Source of the DNA: Piromyces finnis
Taxonomy: Eukaryota > Neocallimastigomycota > Neocallimastigomycetes > Neocallimastigales > Neocallimastigaceae
Length of the DNA: 64,000 bases
Reading direction: 5' to 3'
Assembly: GCA_002104945.1 (NCBI GenBank)
Contig: MCFH01000094.1
Location: 53,836-117,835 of the forward strand
Below are positions 25,621 through 37,236 of the stretch, one piece after another. Each line of letters opens with the position of its first letter. Within the stretch, counting starts at the first letter, position 1. The translations under genes were made by a program, and so were the position numbers. The notes beneath the pieces were generated by a model. The model ran no database searches and was not told where the DNA came from. It was given only the letters and a program-made list of their open reading frames with translations.

Positions 25621-26520
25621 GGTGAATATATTTTATTATTATAATTAATTCTTCTTTCTAATAATTTCACTTCTTTAATTAATTATTATATTTTATTATT
25701 AACTATAAAACTTTTCTTCTTATTAATTATTTTACATGTGTACTTCTATATTATAAAATTCCTATAATTAAATATAATTAAATATCAATTATATAAAATA
25801 TAGTGTATTCAAAATATATGAATAATAATTAAATAGGATATAATATAATATATTTTACAATATATTTAAATGAAATATTACTATAAAACTAAAAAGTAAT
25901 GTAATACAAATTAGTATCACAATAAAATGTAACTCTACATTTAATAATGAATATAGGAACGAATAAATATTAATATATAATGTTAATATACAAAAATATA
26001 ACGAAATATATGAATGCATTCTATAATTAATATATAAATAATATATTATAATATATATCAATTATTATATTATTATTATAAAATATTTAATATATATTTT
26101 TAAACATGAAATTGAATAATTTAAATAATAAAAATTATTTTAAATATGGCTAATATGTAACTAGGCATATGAGTTTCATATCAGAAACTTCTCTGCTAGA
26201 ATTGAGCTATCATTATTAATTATTTGATATAACTAAAATAATTATATGCGAAATAATTTAATAAAATTTATATTGAAATATCTTTATATTAATTATTAAT
26301 ATAAAAAGAAATAAAATTTTCTATAAATTTTTTTATATTTAATTTATATATATATATATTTCTATTATCATTGATAATTAATATAATTATTAATTTTTTA
26401 TGTTATACTTAACAATTTTTCTTATTTATTATTATATACCAATGTATAGAGTTAGTATATATATTTTTTCTTAATCATTTATATATTTTATATTTTTATT
26501 TTTTTTTTAATTTATTTTTT
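25621..26520. other. AT-rich stretch without recognised genes
   Basis: Only a tRNA-like relic (26147-26217) was recognised. The 68-codon ORF at 25855-26061 has I/Y/L/F-rich composition and no motif. Confidence 0.45.
26147..26217 (-). pseudogene. tRNA-like relic
   Basis: On the minus strand tagctcaattctagcagag resembles a D-arm. Agttt…aaact forms an anticodon-like stem around ctgatatg. Ctag-ttacata-ttag is T-arm-like but lacks TTC. The acceptor arms pair poorly. Possibly a decayed tRNA; the identity is uncertain (GAT would be Ile). Confidence 0.3.
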
Positions 26521-26655
26521 ACTCCTTGAATAGTAATATGCTCTTAAAATTAACATTTCTTTCCAGATATTGTCCTGTAAGTTCATCTTGTAGTTTAGCT
26601 GTATTCCAAGATATTCCTCATATAATAAAAAGTCTGATAAAATAGGGTTCTAATC
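26521..26655 (-). pseudogene. 3' end of pol relic P
   Basis: The translation continues in frame from 38027 once H is removed. It contains WNTAKLQDELTG and ERNVNFKSILL, typical of the C-terminus of gypsy-type pol, then a stop at about 26520. One internal stop is present. H inserted here with duplication taatc (26651-26655 and 38027-38031). Confidence 0.8.
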
Positions 26656-27445
26656 TGTAAAAGTATAAAATTTAAAACAGATTTTATACTTAAAACAAAA
26701 CAATTTTTATTAACACAAAAATAAAAAAATAAAACATTAAATTTTTATTTAAAAAAAAACATTTTTATTTAAACTCTTAAAAATATTATTAACTATATAA
26801 TAGTTAATAATTAAAAAATTGAAAATAACAATTACATCGATTTAACAAATAAAAATTACATGTATTTATATTTTTTCATAATTATATTTTAATATATTAT
26901 TCTATTTAAATAAACATATATTTAATATAAAATAAACAAAACTAATTTAATTAAATAATAAAATAACAGAACTAAACTAAACTAATTCATTATACTTTTA
27001 ATTCAATTTGAGTAAACTCAAAATTGAATAAAGCCCATGTATTTTCTATAAATTAATTTAATATTATCAATACTATTCTTAATATATTTCCTATTGAAAT
27101 ATAAATAAATCTATTTTTAAAACTAAGTTAAAATTATTAAACTATTCTAAATTTAAATAAAAAAGTATAATCTATTCTAAAATTAAATAAAAAGTATTTG
27201 AAAAATATTTTAATTATTTAAAATATTTGAAATATTTAAATTTAATTAAAATTCTTTTATTCCTTAAACTTAAATATTTATCTTAATTTAAATTTAACGG
27301 AATTATTATAAAATAATTTATTATTAAATTATTCCATAAAATTTACTCAAAAATTTTATAATCAGTTTTACTAAATATTAATTTATTATTTAATAATTAA
27401 TAATTAATTATTAAATAATCTAAAGATATATATTATATCTTTACA
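26656..27445 (-). repeat. 3' LTR of element H
   Basis: 790 bp with TG/CA ends. Related solo LTRs are at 38997, 53748, 59136, 59817 and 60675. Confidence 0.92.
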
Positions 27446-30120
27446 ATCTCGCCCTTTAAGTCGAGCTCCTGCGAGATTATTTTCTTGAAGAAATTTAAAT
27501 AACAAATGGTTACTACTTTTTCTAAATCATAACATTGTTAAAAAAATATATAAGTATTTAATTTATTTATACTCTTATTATCATTCTTGTTACTTATACA
27601 TAATTCTAATAATTTATCTAAAACTTAATCATCAAGAATCCATTTGTTTTTATATTCAGATTATGGTTATTTATAAATTGTTTTCTATTAACATTTTTAT
27701 TTAAGTATTCAAAACAAAACATTAACTTAAGTTTCAAATTTTTATTTATTCAATTCTTCTTGATCATCATGACTTTTATAATCTTCTTATGCATGATTAA
27801 AATTCTATTTTACAATTTTAATACTTTTTATTAATACTTATAGTAATCTGTTCAACTTTCTTTGATTTATTAGCTGAAGAAATTTCAATATTAAATTTTA
27901 AATTAAATCCATAGTTTGTATAAAATTGAAATTGATTGATTGATTACAATAAAATATTATAAGTAGATTCCAATATAACAATCAATTCGATTTTATTAAC
28001 CAACGGAGATATTGGAACAATATCTCGTTCACCCTCTCATTTAAATGAAAAGTCTGTGATAAAATTTATATTAAATATATCAAACAGACAATTCTAAAAT
28101 TATAAAGAAAATAGCATTTAAAGAGTATTAAATGTTTTTTATTATTGTACAAGCTTTAAACCAAGTGGAACTTATTTTTTTTTAAAGGTTATTATTAAGC
28201 AAATAAATATAACAAAATTCTTAGTAATAAAATATTTGTAAAAAAATTAACATTCATTAATAATAATGGAAAAACATCATTCAATAATTATATATACCAC
28301 TATTTTTTTTAATCTTATTATTAAATAAACAAAAGTGGTATCAAGTCATCAAGTAAATACTATAATTTAATTAACAAATTTATCATTTTTAGACGTTTTT
28401 AAAATACTTTTAGCATATTTATAATTCTCTTATTTTATAATTTATCAATATATGGTATTATAAAATTATTTCTTTTTTAAAAATTTAACAATGAATTCAT
28501 AAATTTAAATATCATCAATAAAACATCACAGAATTGATATAAACATATACATAATGTTGTACTAAATATTATTAATTATAAAGTAATTAAAATACTTCAT
28601 CAAAAGCATCACTTAAAATATTAAAATAGAGCTGATACATTTTTGAATAAAAGGTATGATAATAAATTAAAAATGCCATATAAAGATTAAAGCAATTTTA
28701 AATTCATCACCTTATTTAATTCTTACTAAGCTATTGATATATTTAAATTTAGTTTAAAAACATATTTTACTCCATTTATCTTATTTATTGATTAAAGGAA
28801 TATATGAATTTCAATAATTATATCATTTAATTTCCTACAATCAATATATAGTAATTATAGTTATCAATCTCATTATACTTCCATTAAAAAGAATTGTATA
28901 AAGATTAAAATCTTTTTTTTTTCCTTTATAAAGTTCGTTTTATTAAGTACATAAAAACTATTCATTTATTAAAAACTCTTATAATTATTATACATATTAC
29001 ATTAATTTATATTTGTTTTATTCATTATATTTATCATATTTATTAACTTATTATATTTATTAATTTATTCTATTTATTACATTTATCATATTTATTAACT
29101 TATTCTATTTATTACTTTATTCTATTTATTACATTTTATTATATTTTTTTTTTCATTTGTTGTATTTATTAATTCTATTTTTTTTTTTAATTATTATTAA
29201 TACTAACTATTATACTATCAAGTTGTTACTATTACTAAAACTATTCCTCATTAATTTCTATTATAGCTATTTCTAATTCTACAATACTAATACATTACAA
29301 TCATATTTATTTTTTAAATTACATTTATTATAATCAAAATTATTTAGATAACATTATTTTCCATAGGACGAATGTACTTAACATTTTGTTATAATCCTCC
29401 ACAATTCAGTAATTCATTAAGTTTCTTTTTAAAATATTGGAATTTTCAAATTTATTATTTCATTACTGAATTGTTCTTCTTTCTTGTTTCTTTTTATTTT
29501 CATTTTATTCTTTATAAAATCCAGATAAATGAAATTAAGAACAGATCCAGAATAGATTAATTTTCTAGCTCTGATTTCACTACCATCATATTATTAAGAA
29601 TAAAAAATATTACACTCATTTCTTATTATATATTTATTTAACTTTATAATTATTCAATCAAAACTACTATATTAATTTATTCAAGTTATTTGAATCTTTT
29701 AAATATAAAACTTACTTCTTAATAAAAATATAAACTTATTAACTAGATATACAATAACTTCTTTATAAAAAATTCTTTATTTAATTAATTTATTTTAATT
29801 TATTAAATATAAAAAACATAATTTATTTAACAACTAAATTTGTAAAACCTCCTCATATTGAATTCAAATTATTTTAATTATTTATTCTTAATCATTTGTT
29901 TAATAAATTATTTAATAAACTATTACAATCAAATTATCTTAATTTACTAAATATAAAAATAATTTTTTTTTTTAATAAATGTATAACTTTTTAAATAACT
30001 AAATTTGTATTGACTTTTGTTGATAAATTCAAATCAAATTAAAAATGCTTTAAATTTATATTCTAATTATTAAGAATTTTCTATTTAGTCAAATATTCAG
30101 TTATATATAATACACCTTTA
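27446..30120 (-). pseudogene. Ruined pol region of element H
   Basis: Minus-strand fragments match reverse transcriptase across frames. YIDCRKLND at about 28830 corresponds to the VDYRRLN motif. INGVKYVFKLNLN and NSLVRIK*GDEFKIA at 28690-28790 correspond to the F-TKLDL…AYN-VRI-EGDE segment. Stops and frameshifts occur throughout. A GARLKGRD-like end precedes the purine tract. The short plus-strand ORF at 29372-29560 is probably chance. Confidence 0.75.
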
Positions 30121-31492
30121 TATAAAAGAAGTCGACCTGACTCCATCATATCAACTGGTGTTAGCGAATTCTTTATAAAGTATAAAGTAAGTTATTACAA
30201 TGAAATTAAATTTTTAAGTTCGTTTTCGTATTACTTCAAAATATTTTAATATATTATATAATATATTTCTTAATTGTATTTATCTAATTTAATTAATAAT
30301 ATATTATCCTTGAATATATTATATTTATTTAGTTAGTTAATCGAATTTATATTGTATCTTCATATTAAAGAAGTCGACCTGACTCTATCCTTTAAAGAAA
30401 AGGTGTCATCGAATTATTTATTTAGTATAAAATTAAATTATTTTAAAAGTAATTTTAAATATCAAATCATTTTCTAACTTCATTAAATTAAATTATATAT
30501 TTCAAATTTTCAAGTTAAATTAATTTATAGTATTTTCAATTTAATTTATTATATACTATTTCCCAAAAAGATGTCGATCTGACTCTGTCCTCTAAAAAGG
30601 TGTCATCGAAATCTTATTATAATAAAGAATAATTTATTTATTTAACTAACTTTACACATTTATTACTTTTACTTTTATTGTAAAATTTTAATTCATTTCT
30701 TAATTTTAATTTATTATATACTATATCTAAAAGATGTCGCTCAGACTCTATCCTATCAAAAGGTGTCGAGCGAGGTCTTTTATAGTATATAATAAATTTA
30801 TTTCAATAAGATAACTTATTCCTCAACTACTTTTAATTAATAAATATCAAAATTTTAATTTTCATATTTCTCAATGTATTTTAAATAAATCTAAAATTAT
30901 TATATACTACGTCTAAAAGATGTCGCTCAGACTCTATCCTATCAAAAGGTGTCGAGCGAGGTCTTTTATAATATATAATAAATATATTTCAATAAAATAA
31001 CTTTTTCCAATAAGTGATATTTACATTTTAATTCACTTATTTCTCAATTTCATTTTAATTAATAAATATCAAAATTTTAATTTTCATACAATATATTTTA
31101 AATAATTCTATAATTATTATATACCATGTTTAAAAGATGTCGCTCAGACTCTATCCTATCAAACGGTGTCGAGCGAGGTCTTTTAAGTATATAATAAGTT
31201 CATTTCAAAATAACAATTAATAATTCATTCAAATAAGTGAAATCAACATACTAATTCACTTATTTCTCAATATATTTAAATAATTTTAAAATTTTATTAA
31301 CTTTTTCTTAATTTTCTTTCTTTTTAAATAAGTTTTAATTTTCTTACTTTGCAATTAATTTTTTGATTTAATTTACTCTTTTAATTGTATATATCCAATT
31401 TAATTTATAATATACTATGTATAAAAGATGTCGCTCAGACTCTATCCTATCAAACGGTGTCGAGCGATTTCTTTTTATAGTATATTATAATT
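30121..31492. repeat. Array of seven hairpin units
   Basis: Core units begin at about 30131, 30373, 30573, 30736, 30922, 31139 and 31430, spaced 163-291 bp. Four units share gatgtcgctcagactc then ggtgtcgagcg: stem cgctc/gagcg, inner pairs gac/gtc and cc/gg, and an outer stem taaaaga/tctttta extended by tatactat/atagtata. In the third unit cgct becomes cgat and the partner becomes atcg, so pairing is kept. AT-rich spacers between units 4, 5 and 6 are also related. No ORF. They lie where gag would be expected in element H. Confidence 0.85.
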
Positions 31493-31629
31493 AAATTTAA
31501 TTTTAAAAGAGTTTCATCAATTTAAAAACAAGAGTATTTCATAAATATATTTCTATTAGTATTACAGATAGATTTTATATATAAAGATTTCATTGTTCCA
31601 TACAGTAGAGTTACACTTATTCCAATTCC

Positions 31630-31763
31630 AATATAAAAAGGAAAGTTTCACAGAGTAGAAGTTCCACAAGCAAAGTTCCACGAGATTCGTTCAAAAGAAT
31701 TCCACGAAGGAAGGATTTCACAAGGTAGTGTTCCACAAGTAGGTAAAAATTCCACAATTATAG
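31630..31763. repeat. Degenerate minisatellite (ttccacaa-type), left part
   Basis: Repeated variants of gttccacaagtagg, roughly every 14-20 bp. Continued at 36966-37125 on the other side of element D. Confidence 0.7.
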
Positions 31764-32335
31764 TATCAGGGGTTTGGCGAATAGGTTGAATTATTTTATT
31801 ATTAAATAAGGTTTGATAAAAATTTAGAAAAGACAATAATAGAAATTTATTTAAAAATTTTACACAAGACTCTTTTATTAATAATTTAAGTTTAAAATTA
31901 TATTTGATCTTTTATTAACATTGAAAAGTGGACTTTTTATAAGTCAGAATAATAAAAAGGTTTTTATAGAATTTGAAAATAATTCTCAATTGAAGCTTAA
32001 CTAATTATTTTTTCTTTAACTATTTATACTAAAGCTTCAATTGAGGCTTTACAATTATTTTAATTTTTTATTAATAATAATTACTAATAATTACTAATTA
32101 AATAAAAATAATTAATAATAAAGATTATAAAATTAATATTACTTCGAGAAGGTGTTATAATTCTTTTACTAAACTAAACTATTTATTCTTCTAAATTTTT
32201 CTATTTATTACTAATAACTAATTTATTAATAATTAAGATTCTTCTACAAAAATTATTTTATTATTTAATATTAATTAAAGTTAATTATAACAAAAAAATT
32301 TTCTTAACGTAATGTAACGTATTGATATATTGATA
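31764..32335 (-). repeat. 3' LTR of element D
   Basis: 572 bp. The plus-strand ends are tatcagggg and atattgata. A 62-codon minus-strand ORF (31648-31836) runs from the LTR into the minisatellite and is not considered a gene. Confidence 0.93.
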
Positions 32336-32366
32336 AGGTCCCTTCTCAAAGACGGATTCCAGACGT

Positions 32367-35300
32367 CTAAAGGAATTTTTCAAGTCTTTCTATATGCACA
32401 ACATCTGAGGCCTTGGAATTAGGCGGGAGTTCTAACTTAAATGTAACAGGGGATAATATTTCCAAGATTTTAAAAGGTCCAATTCTTCTGGAGGCAAATT
32501 TTTTCAATTTCTTCAACGATGGAATTTGTTTGACCCAAACGAAATCACCAATTTTAAATAAAGGTCCTTCAGAGCGATGTTTATCAGCGTTTTCTTTATA
32601 TAAAAGTTTACTTGAATTAATATTATTGTAAATAGAATTAAAATGAACTTTCCAGTCAAGGGTTGTGAATTCCGCATGATTTGAAGCACTAGTAAAGCTA
32701 AGATCTGGATCAAAACTAAGATTATATCCATAAACAATTTCAAAAGGAGACTTTTTCGTAGTAGCATTAATAGAATTATTAATAGAAAATTCCACAAGAG
32801 GAAGATAATAGGACCATAATTGAGGTTCGTCATGAGCAAAACATCTAAGTGTTTGGGTTACAATACCGTTTAGTCTTTCTACTTGTCCATTGCTTTGGTG
32901 ATGATGAGCAGTCGAATATTTGCATTCAATCTTGAGTAGGTTGAGAAGCTTTTTCCAAAAATGAGAAGTAAATTGACTTCCACGATCAGAAGTAATAGAA
33001 TGTGGTAAGCCATGAATACGGAAGATATTTTGAAGAAACAAATTGGCAACGTCTTCGGCAGAGGGAGTACCAGTAACGGAAATTAAATGAATCATCTTGC
33101 TAAATTGGTCAACAACATTCATAATGGTAGTATAGCCTGACGATTCTGGTAAGTCTGTAATAAAATCAACGTTGATGAAGGTCCATGGTAAAGAAGGGGT
33201 TTCTGTAAGTTGGTTCAGTCCGTATGGAGAATGTGTTGTTTCTTTTCTAGTGGCGCATATAACACATTTCTTGATAAACAGATCAACATCGTCATGCAAC
33301 TTAGGCCAATAGTAGTATCTGGTAATTAATTCTTCTGTCTTCTTTGTACCAAAATGACCGGCAACTGGCGTAGCATGATATTTTTGAATAGTGGGAATTC
33401 TCATGTTTAAAGGCAAATAAATCCTATTATTATAATAAAGAATATCGTTAATAATTTCATAATTTTTATTAAACTCACCCTTTACTTTAATTGAATTTAT
33501 AATATTTTGAATTTCAAGATCAAATTGATATTGTTTTTTGATTTCATCAAAGAATAGTTCATTATCGTTAAAAGAAGTAATAAGTCCAATAAATAAATCA
33601 GGTCGTCTTGATAGTATATCGGCTTTCTTGTTTGAGGCTCCACTGCAGTAGACAATTTCATAATTAAACTTTGAAAGAAATTCAAACCAACGAATTTGTC
33701 TGTCGGAGAGTACTTCAGGTTTCTTTGGAAATTTAAGGTTCTTATGGTCACAAAATATTTTGAATGGTTCCTTAGATCCTTGTAAATAATTACGCCATTC
33801 TTTAAGGGCCGATATTATGGCTAGTAGTTCTTTGTCATAAATGTCGTATCGTACTTCCGCATTTTTTAGTCCTTTTGACATGAAAGCACAAGGGTGTAAT
33901 TTATTATTCTTATCGTATTGAGATAAAACAGCTCCCACAGCGTAATTGCTAGCATCGGTTTCTACTATAAAAGGTTGAATAGGGTCTGGTATCATTAATA
34001 TAGGGTCGGTGGTAAAGGCACCCTTGAGCATAGTAAAGGCTGCTTCTTGTTCTTTATTCCAGTGAAATTCCTGACCTTTTCTTGTTAATTTTGTCAAAGG
34101 TTGAACAATTTTTGAAAAATTGCAAATGAATCGGCGGTAGAAATTTGCTAAACCTAGAAACTGCTGAACTTCTTTCACGGTTTTTGGACGAGGCCAATCC
34201 CGAATGGCGGCTACTTTGTCTTGACACATTGATATACCTTTATCAGAAATTTGATATCCAAGAAATTCTACAGAGGATTTAAAAAATTCACATTTTTTTA
34301 ATTTACGATAAAGTCCATTATCAAGTAATATTCTCAAGACTTTCTTGACATGACTAATGTGTTCTTCACGTGTTTTTGAGAAAATTAGTATATCATCTAT
34401 ATAGGAGAAGGCGAATTTATCCAATACAGGAGTTAAAATATCGTTAAGGAAATATTGAAATGTGGCTGGAGCATTGGTAAGACCAAAGGGCATTACTTCA
34501 TATTCAAAGTGGCCGAATCTAGTACGAAAAGCAGTTTTTGCTTGATCACCATCCTTGATACGTACTAAATTATAAGCACCTGGTAGATCTAGCTTAGTAA
34601 AGTAGGAGCATCCTTGAACATGGTCGAGTAAGTCCTTGATTAATGGCAACGGATATGAATTTCTAATTGTGGCTTGATTAAGTTTTCTATAGTCAATACA
34701 AAGGCGAAGCGTACCATCTTTCTTTGGTACAAATAATACTGGAGCACCATAAGGAGATTTAGAAGGCTTAATAAATCCTTTTCTCAAGTTCTCTTCGATA
34801 TATTCCTTTAAAGTTTCTTGTTCCTGAAGGGTTAACGAATATAAGGGTCCATAGAATGGCACTGAATTTGGTTTTAAATCAATGGCGCAGTCATACACTC
34901 TGTGTGGTGGTAATTCTTCTGGTAGCTTTTCATCAAAAATCTCTTTAATTTCCATTAATTCATTTGGGATTCTGGGTTCCTTTTGATTATTATCTTCTTC
35001 ACTAAAAAGTAAATCTTGTTCTGTGAAGTCCCTAATTACATTGACTTCAATACATTGTTCTTCATCTAAATTAGGAGTTAATGTCGGAAATTCTAAGATA
35101 ATTTCCTTATTAAAGTTAAAGGTGGCTTTATTACCCTTAAGCCAATTGTACCCAATGATGCCTGAATAGTTATTTAAGTTAATAACAAGGAATGTGATAG
35201 AACTATAGTAGTTTTGATAATGGATAGGTATCTCTGAAGTCTTTCCAAACACGGTAGATTTTCCATTAATGCCATGGACAAATTTAATCTCAGGATCTAG

Positions 35301-36308
35301 GGTGTATTGGATTCCATGTCGCTCAGCATAGTTCTTATCAAGGAAACAGGCAAAAGCACCAGTGTCGATTAAAAATGGGGTAGGTATAGTTTTACTATTA
35401 TTGATTAATTCAAAAGTAACTACAGGACATGTCTTTTCTTCTTGGGCTTCAGCACTAATAGTAGAAATATTGGTAGGATGGTCTTGTTGGTGTCTAATGT
35501 CGTTTTGACGTTTAAAACAATTATCTTCATTATGACCAATTCTTTTACAATAACCACAGCGTTCAAAGTTAGAGTTTCGGTTACGGATAACAACTGGAGT
35601 TTCACGAGAATGATTTGGAATAGGCCTAGATGGAGGGGTTTTGTAATTTCTCTGGTTATTTTTTCTTTGTCGGTGATTCATTTGTTGGAGTAAATGACGA
35701 TCAAGTCGGACTGCAAGTTGAGCAAGATCATCTAGGGTTTCTGGAGGAGGGAAAATATTGTCGATTCTTTCTTGTAAACGACTATCTAAGCTTTGGTAAA
35801 AGTTGTCAGTTAAAAGGGTTTCGTCAGTATCTATAAATACAGCGAGACGACGGAATTCGTTAACGTAATCTAACACATTACCAATTCCATGTTGGCGTAA
35901 ACGTCTGAACTGACGTTGGTAGTGATATTCTAAATCGGGGTCACCAAAGGTGTTACGGATTCTCTTGATGAATCCTTCAGTATCTTGCTTAAGTAACGGA
36001 TATCTTTCCAAAAGTTTACTAGCCCATTGATAGGCTTGTCCTCCCATATTGTTTAAAAGGTAGCTTACTTGCCTATCCGGGGTAGAGAAGCGATGAGAAT
36101 AATTTGCGAAGTTTGTTTTACAATGAGCAATGTAAGATTCCACCATAACTCTATCTCCAAAAAATCTTGGTGGACGTCTCATATTATCATCAACATCCAT
36201 TGGCTCAGCTTCTTCTCTAACGGATCCTGAATCATCAAGTAGAGGTTCTTGTTCTTCCATATCGGCAGCAGCATAGGCTACATAGATGTCATTATTATTG
36301 CGACTCAT
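32367..36308 (-). CDS. Gag-pol polyprotein of element D (Ty3/gypsy)
   Basis: 1313 residues in one frame. In order: a Gag-like domain; zinc knuckle C251-C254-H259-C264; aspartic protease D315-T-G; reverse transcriptase with D574 and YIDD (D638, D639); RNase H with D785, E827, D854 and D897, so all four metal ligands are present; integrase with an HHCC zinc region and D1048, D1108, E1144 (D,D35E). It ends soon after the integrase C-terminal domain with no chromodomain, unlike A and C. I start at the ATG at 36308. The frame is open upstream to 36461 but that start is TTG inside the LTR. No stop or frameshift was seen, so it may be functional. Confidence 0.95.
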   Translation of the reverse strand: MSRNNNDIYVAYAAADMEEQEPLLDDSGSVREEAEPMDVDDNMRRPPRFFGDRVMVESYIAHCKTNFANYSHRFSTPDRQVSYLLNNMGGQAYQWASKLLERYPLLKQDTEGFIKRIRNTFGDPDLEYHYQRQFRRLRQHGIGNVLDYVNEFRRLAVFIDTDETLLTDNFYQSLDSRLQERIDNIFPPPETLDDLAQLAVRLDRHLLQQMNHRQRKNNQRNYKTPPSRPIPNHSRETPVVIRNRNSNFERCGYCKRIGHNEDNCFKRQNDIRHQQDHPTNISTISAEAQEEKTCPVVTFELINNSKTIPTPFLIDTGAFACFLDKNYAERHGIQYTLDPEIKFVHGINGKSTVFGKTSEIPIHYQNYYSSITFLVINLNNYSGIIGYNWLKGNKATFNFNKEIILEFPTLTPNLDEEQCIEVNVIRDFTEQDLLFSEEDNNQKEPRIPNELMEIKEIFDEKLPEELPPHRVYDCAIDLKPNSVPFYGPLYSLTLQEQETLKEYIEENLRKGFIKPSKSPYGAPVLFVPKKDGTLRLCIDYRKLNQATIRNSYPLPLIKDLLDHVQGCSYFTKLDLPGAYNLVRIKDGDQAKTAFRTRFGHFEYEVMPFGLTNAPATFQYFLNDILTPVLDKFAFSYIDDILIFSKTREEHISHVKKVLRILLDNGLYRKLKKCEFFKSSVEFLGYQISDKGISMCQDKVAAIRDWPRPKTVKEVQQFLGLANFYRRFICNFSKIVQPLTKLTRKGQEFHWNKEQEAAFTMLKGAFTTDPILMIPDPIQPFIVETDASNYAVGAVLSQYDKNNKLHPCAFMSKGLKNAEVRYDIYDKELLAIISALKEWRNYLQGSKEPFKIFCDHKNLKFPKKPEVLSDRQIRWFEFLSKFNYEIVYCSGASNKKADILSRRPDLFIGLITSFNDNELFFDEIKKQYQFDLEIQNIINSIKVKGEFNKNYEIINDILYYNNRIYLPLNMRIPTIQKYHATPVAGHFGTKKTEELITRYYYWPKLHDDVDLFIKKCVICATRKETTHSPYGLNQLTETPSLPWTFINVDFITDLPESSGYTTIMNVVDQFSKMIHLISVTGTPSAEDVANLFLQNIFRIHGLPHSITSDRGSQFTSHFWKKLLNLLKIECKYSTAHHHQSNGQVERLNGIVTQTLRCFAHDEPQLWSYYLPLVEFSINNSINATTKKSPFEIVYGYNLSFDPDLSFTSASNHAEFTTLDWKVHFNSIYNNINSSKLLYKENADKHRSEGPLFKIGDFVWVKQIPSLKKLKKFASRRIGPFKILEILSPVTFKLELPPNSKASDVVHIERLEKFL

Positions 36309-36375
36309 TTTGATCTTACTAAGAATAGTTAAATGTACAGTAGTTATAATAATCCAAGGTATTCTGTTAAAATAG

Positions 36376-36388
36376 AATTGAGAATTAT
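36376..36388 (-). other. Self-complementary primer-binding site of D
   Basis: On the minus strand ataattctcaatt directly follows the 5' LTR. It is the perfect 13-nt complement of aattgagaattat inside that LTR (36604-36616). Confidence 0.7.
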
Positions 36389-36960
36389 TATCAGGGGTTT
36401 GGGGAATAGGTTGAATTATTTTATTATTAAATAAGGTTTGATAAAAATTTAGAAAAGACAATAATAGAAATTTATTTAAAAATTTTACACAAGACTCTTT
36501 TATTAATAATTTAAGTTTAAAATTATATTTGATCTTTTATTAACATTGAAAAGTGGACTTTTTATAAGTCAGAATAATAAAAAGGTTTTTATAGAATTTG
36601 AAAATAATTCTCAATTGAAGCTTAACTAATTATTTTTTCTTTAACTATTTATACTAAAGCTTCAATTGAGGCTTTACAATTATTTTAATTTTTTATTAAT
36701 AATAATTACTAATAATTACTAATTAAATAAAAATAATTAATAATAAAGATTATAAAATTAATATTACTTCGAGAAGGTGTTATAATTCTTTTACTAAACT
36801 AAACTATTTATTCTTCTAAATTTTTCTATTTATTACTAATAACTAATTTATTAATAATTAAGATTTTTCTACAAAAATTATTTTATTATTTAATATTAAT
36901 TAAAGTTAATTATAACAAAAAAATTTTCTTAACGTAATGTAACGTATTGATATATTGATA
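36389..36960 (-). repeat. 5' LTR of element D
   Basis: 572 bp. Carries the predicted promoter at 36604-36653. Confidence 0.93.
36604..36653 (-). promoter_or_regulatory. Core promoter and predicted transcript start of D
   Basis: TATAAATAG starts at 36653 on the minus strand. The self-priming sequence begins 37 bp downstream at 36616. Confidence 0.6.
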
Positions 36961-36965
36961 TATAG

Positions 36966-37236
36966 TTCCACAAAGTAGTGTTTCACAAAATTTATTTAGA
37001 ATTTCACAAAGTAGGGTAACACAAAATTAATGTTACACTGACAGAAGTTACACCATAAATAGTTCCACAAGGTAGGCTTCTCAAGTAGACAAAAAAAAAT
37101 TTCCGAAGAGAAAAAATTTCCGAAAAGTTCCAAATTTTCTACGGTAGCAATTCCCAATGTTGTAACTTCAGAAAATAAAAATTGTTTTATTATTAAATAT
37201 AAAACGTGTTTTTTAATAAGAAAAGGTAATTGTTAT
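36966..37236. repeat. Degenerate minisatellite, right part, and leader of element H
   Basis: Ttccacaa-type repeats continue to about 37125, followed by AT-rich leader and the primer site of H at 37226-37236. Confidence 0.65.
37226..37236 (-). other. Self-complementary primer-binding site of H
   Basis: Minus-strand ataacaattac directly follows the 5' LTR and is the perfect 11-nt complement of 37406-37416 (minus strand gtaattgttat) inside it. Confidence 0.65.

Larger units (their letters stand above)
31764..36960 (-). mobile_element. Ty3/gypsy-type LTR retrotransposon, element D
   Basis: Complete: two 572-bp LTRs (31764-32335 and 36389-36960) with only two differences seen (near 31776 and 32250), one gag-pol ORF, a purine tract (gagaaggga on the minus strand) beside the 3' LTR, a self-complementary primer site, and a perfect tatag duplication (31759-31763 and 36961-36965). 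LTR ends are TATCA/TGATA rather than TG/CA. Inserted in element H. Potentially active. Confidence 0.95.

Noticed and set aside
30121-31492. CRISPR-like array
   Set aside because: Spacers are long, variable in length, AT-rich and partly related to each other; the context is a eukaryotic retroelement.
31648-31836. 62-codon ORF spanning the LTR of D and the minisatellite
   Set aside because: It is created by the insertion junction of D, and the start codon is TTG.
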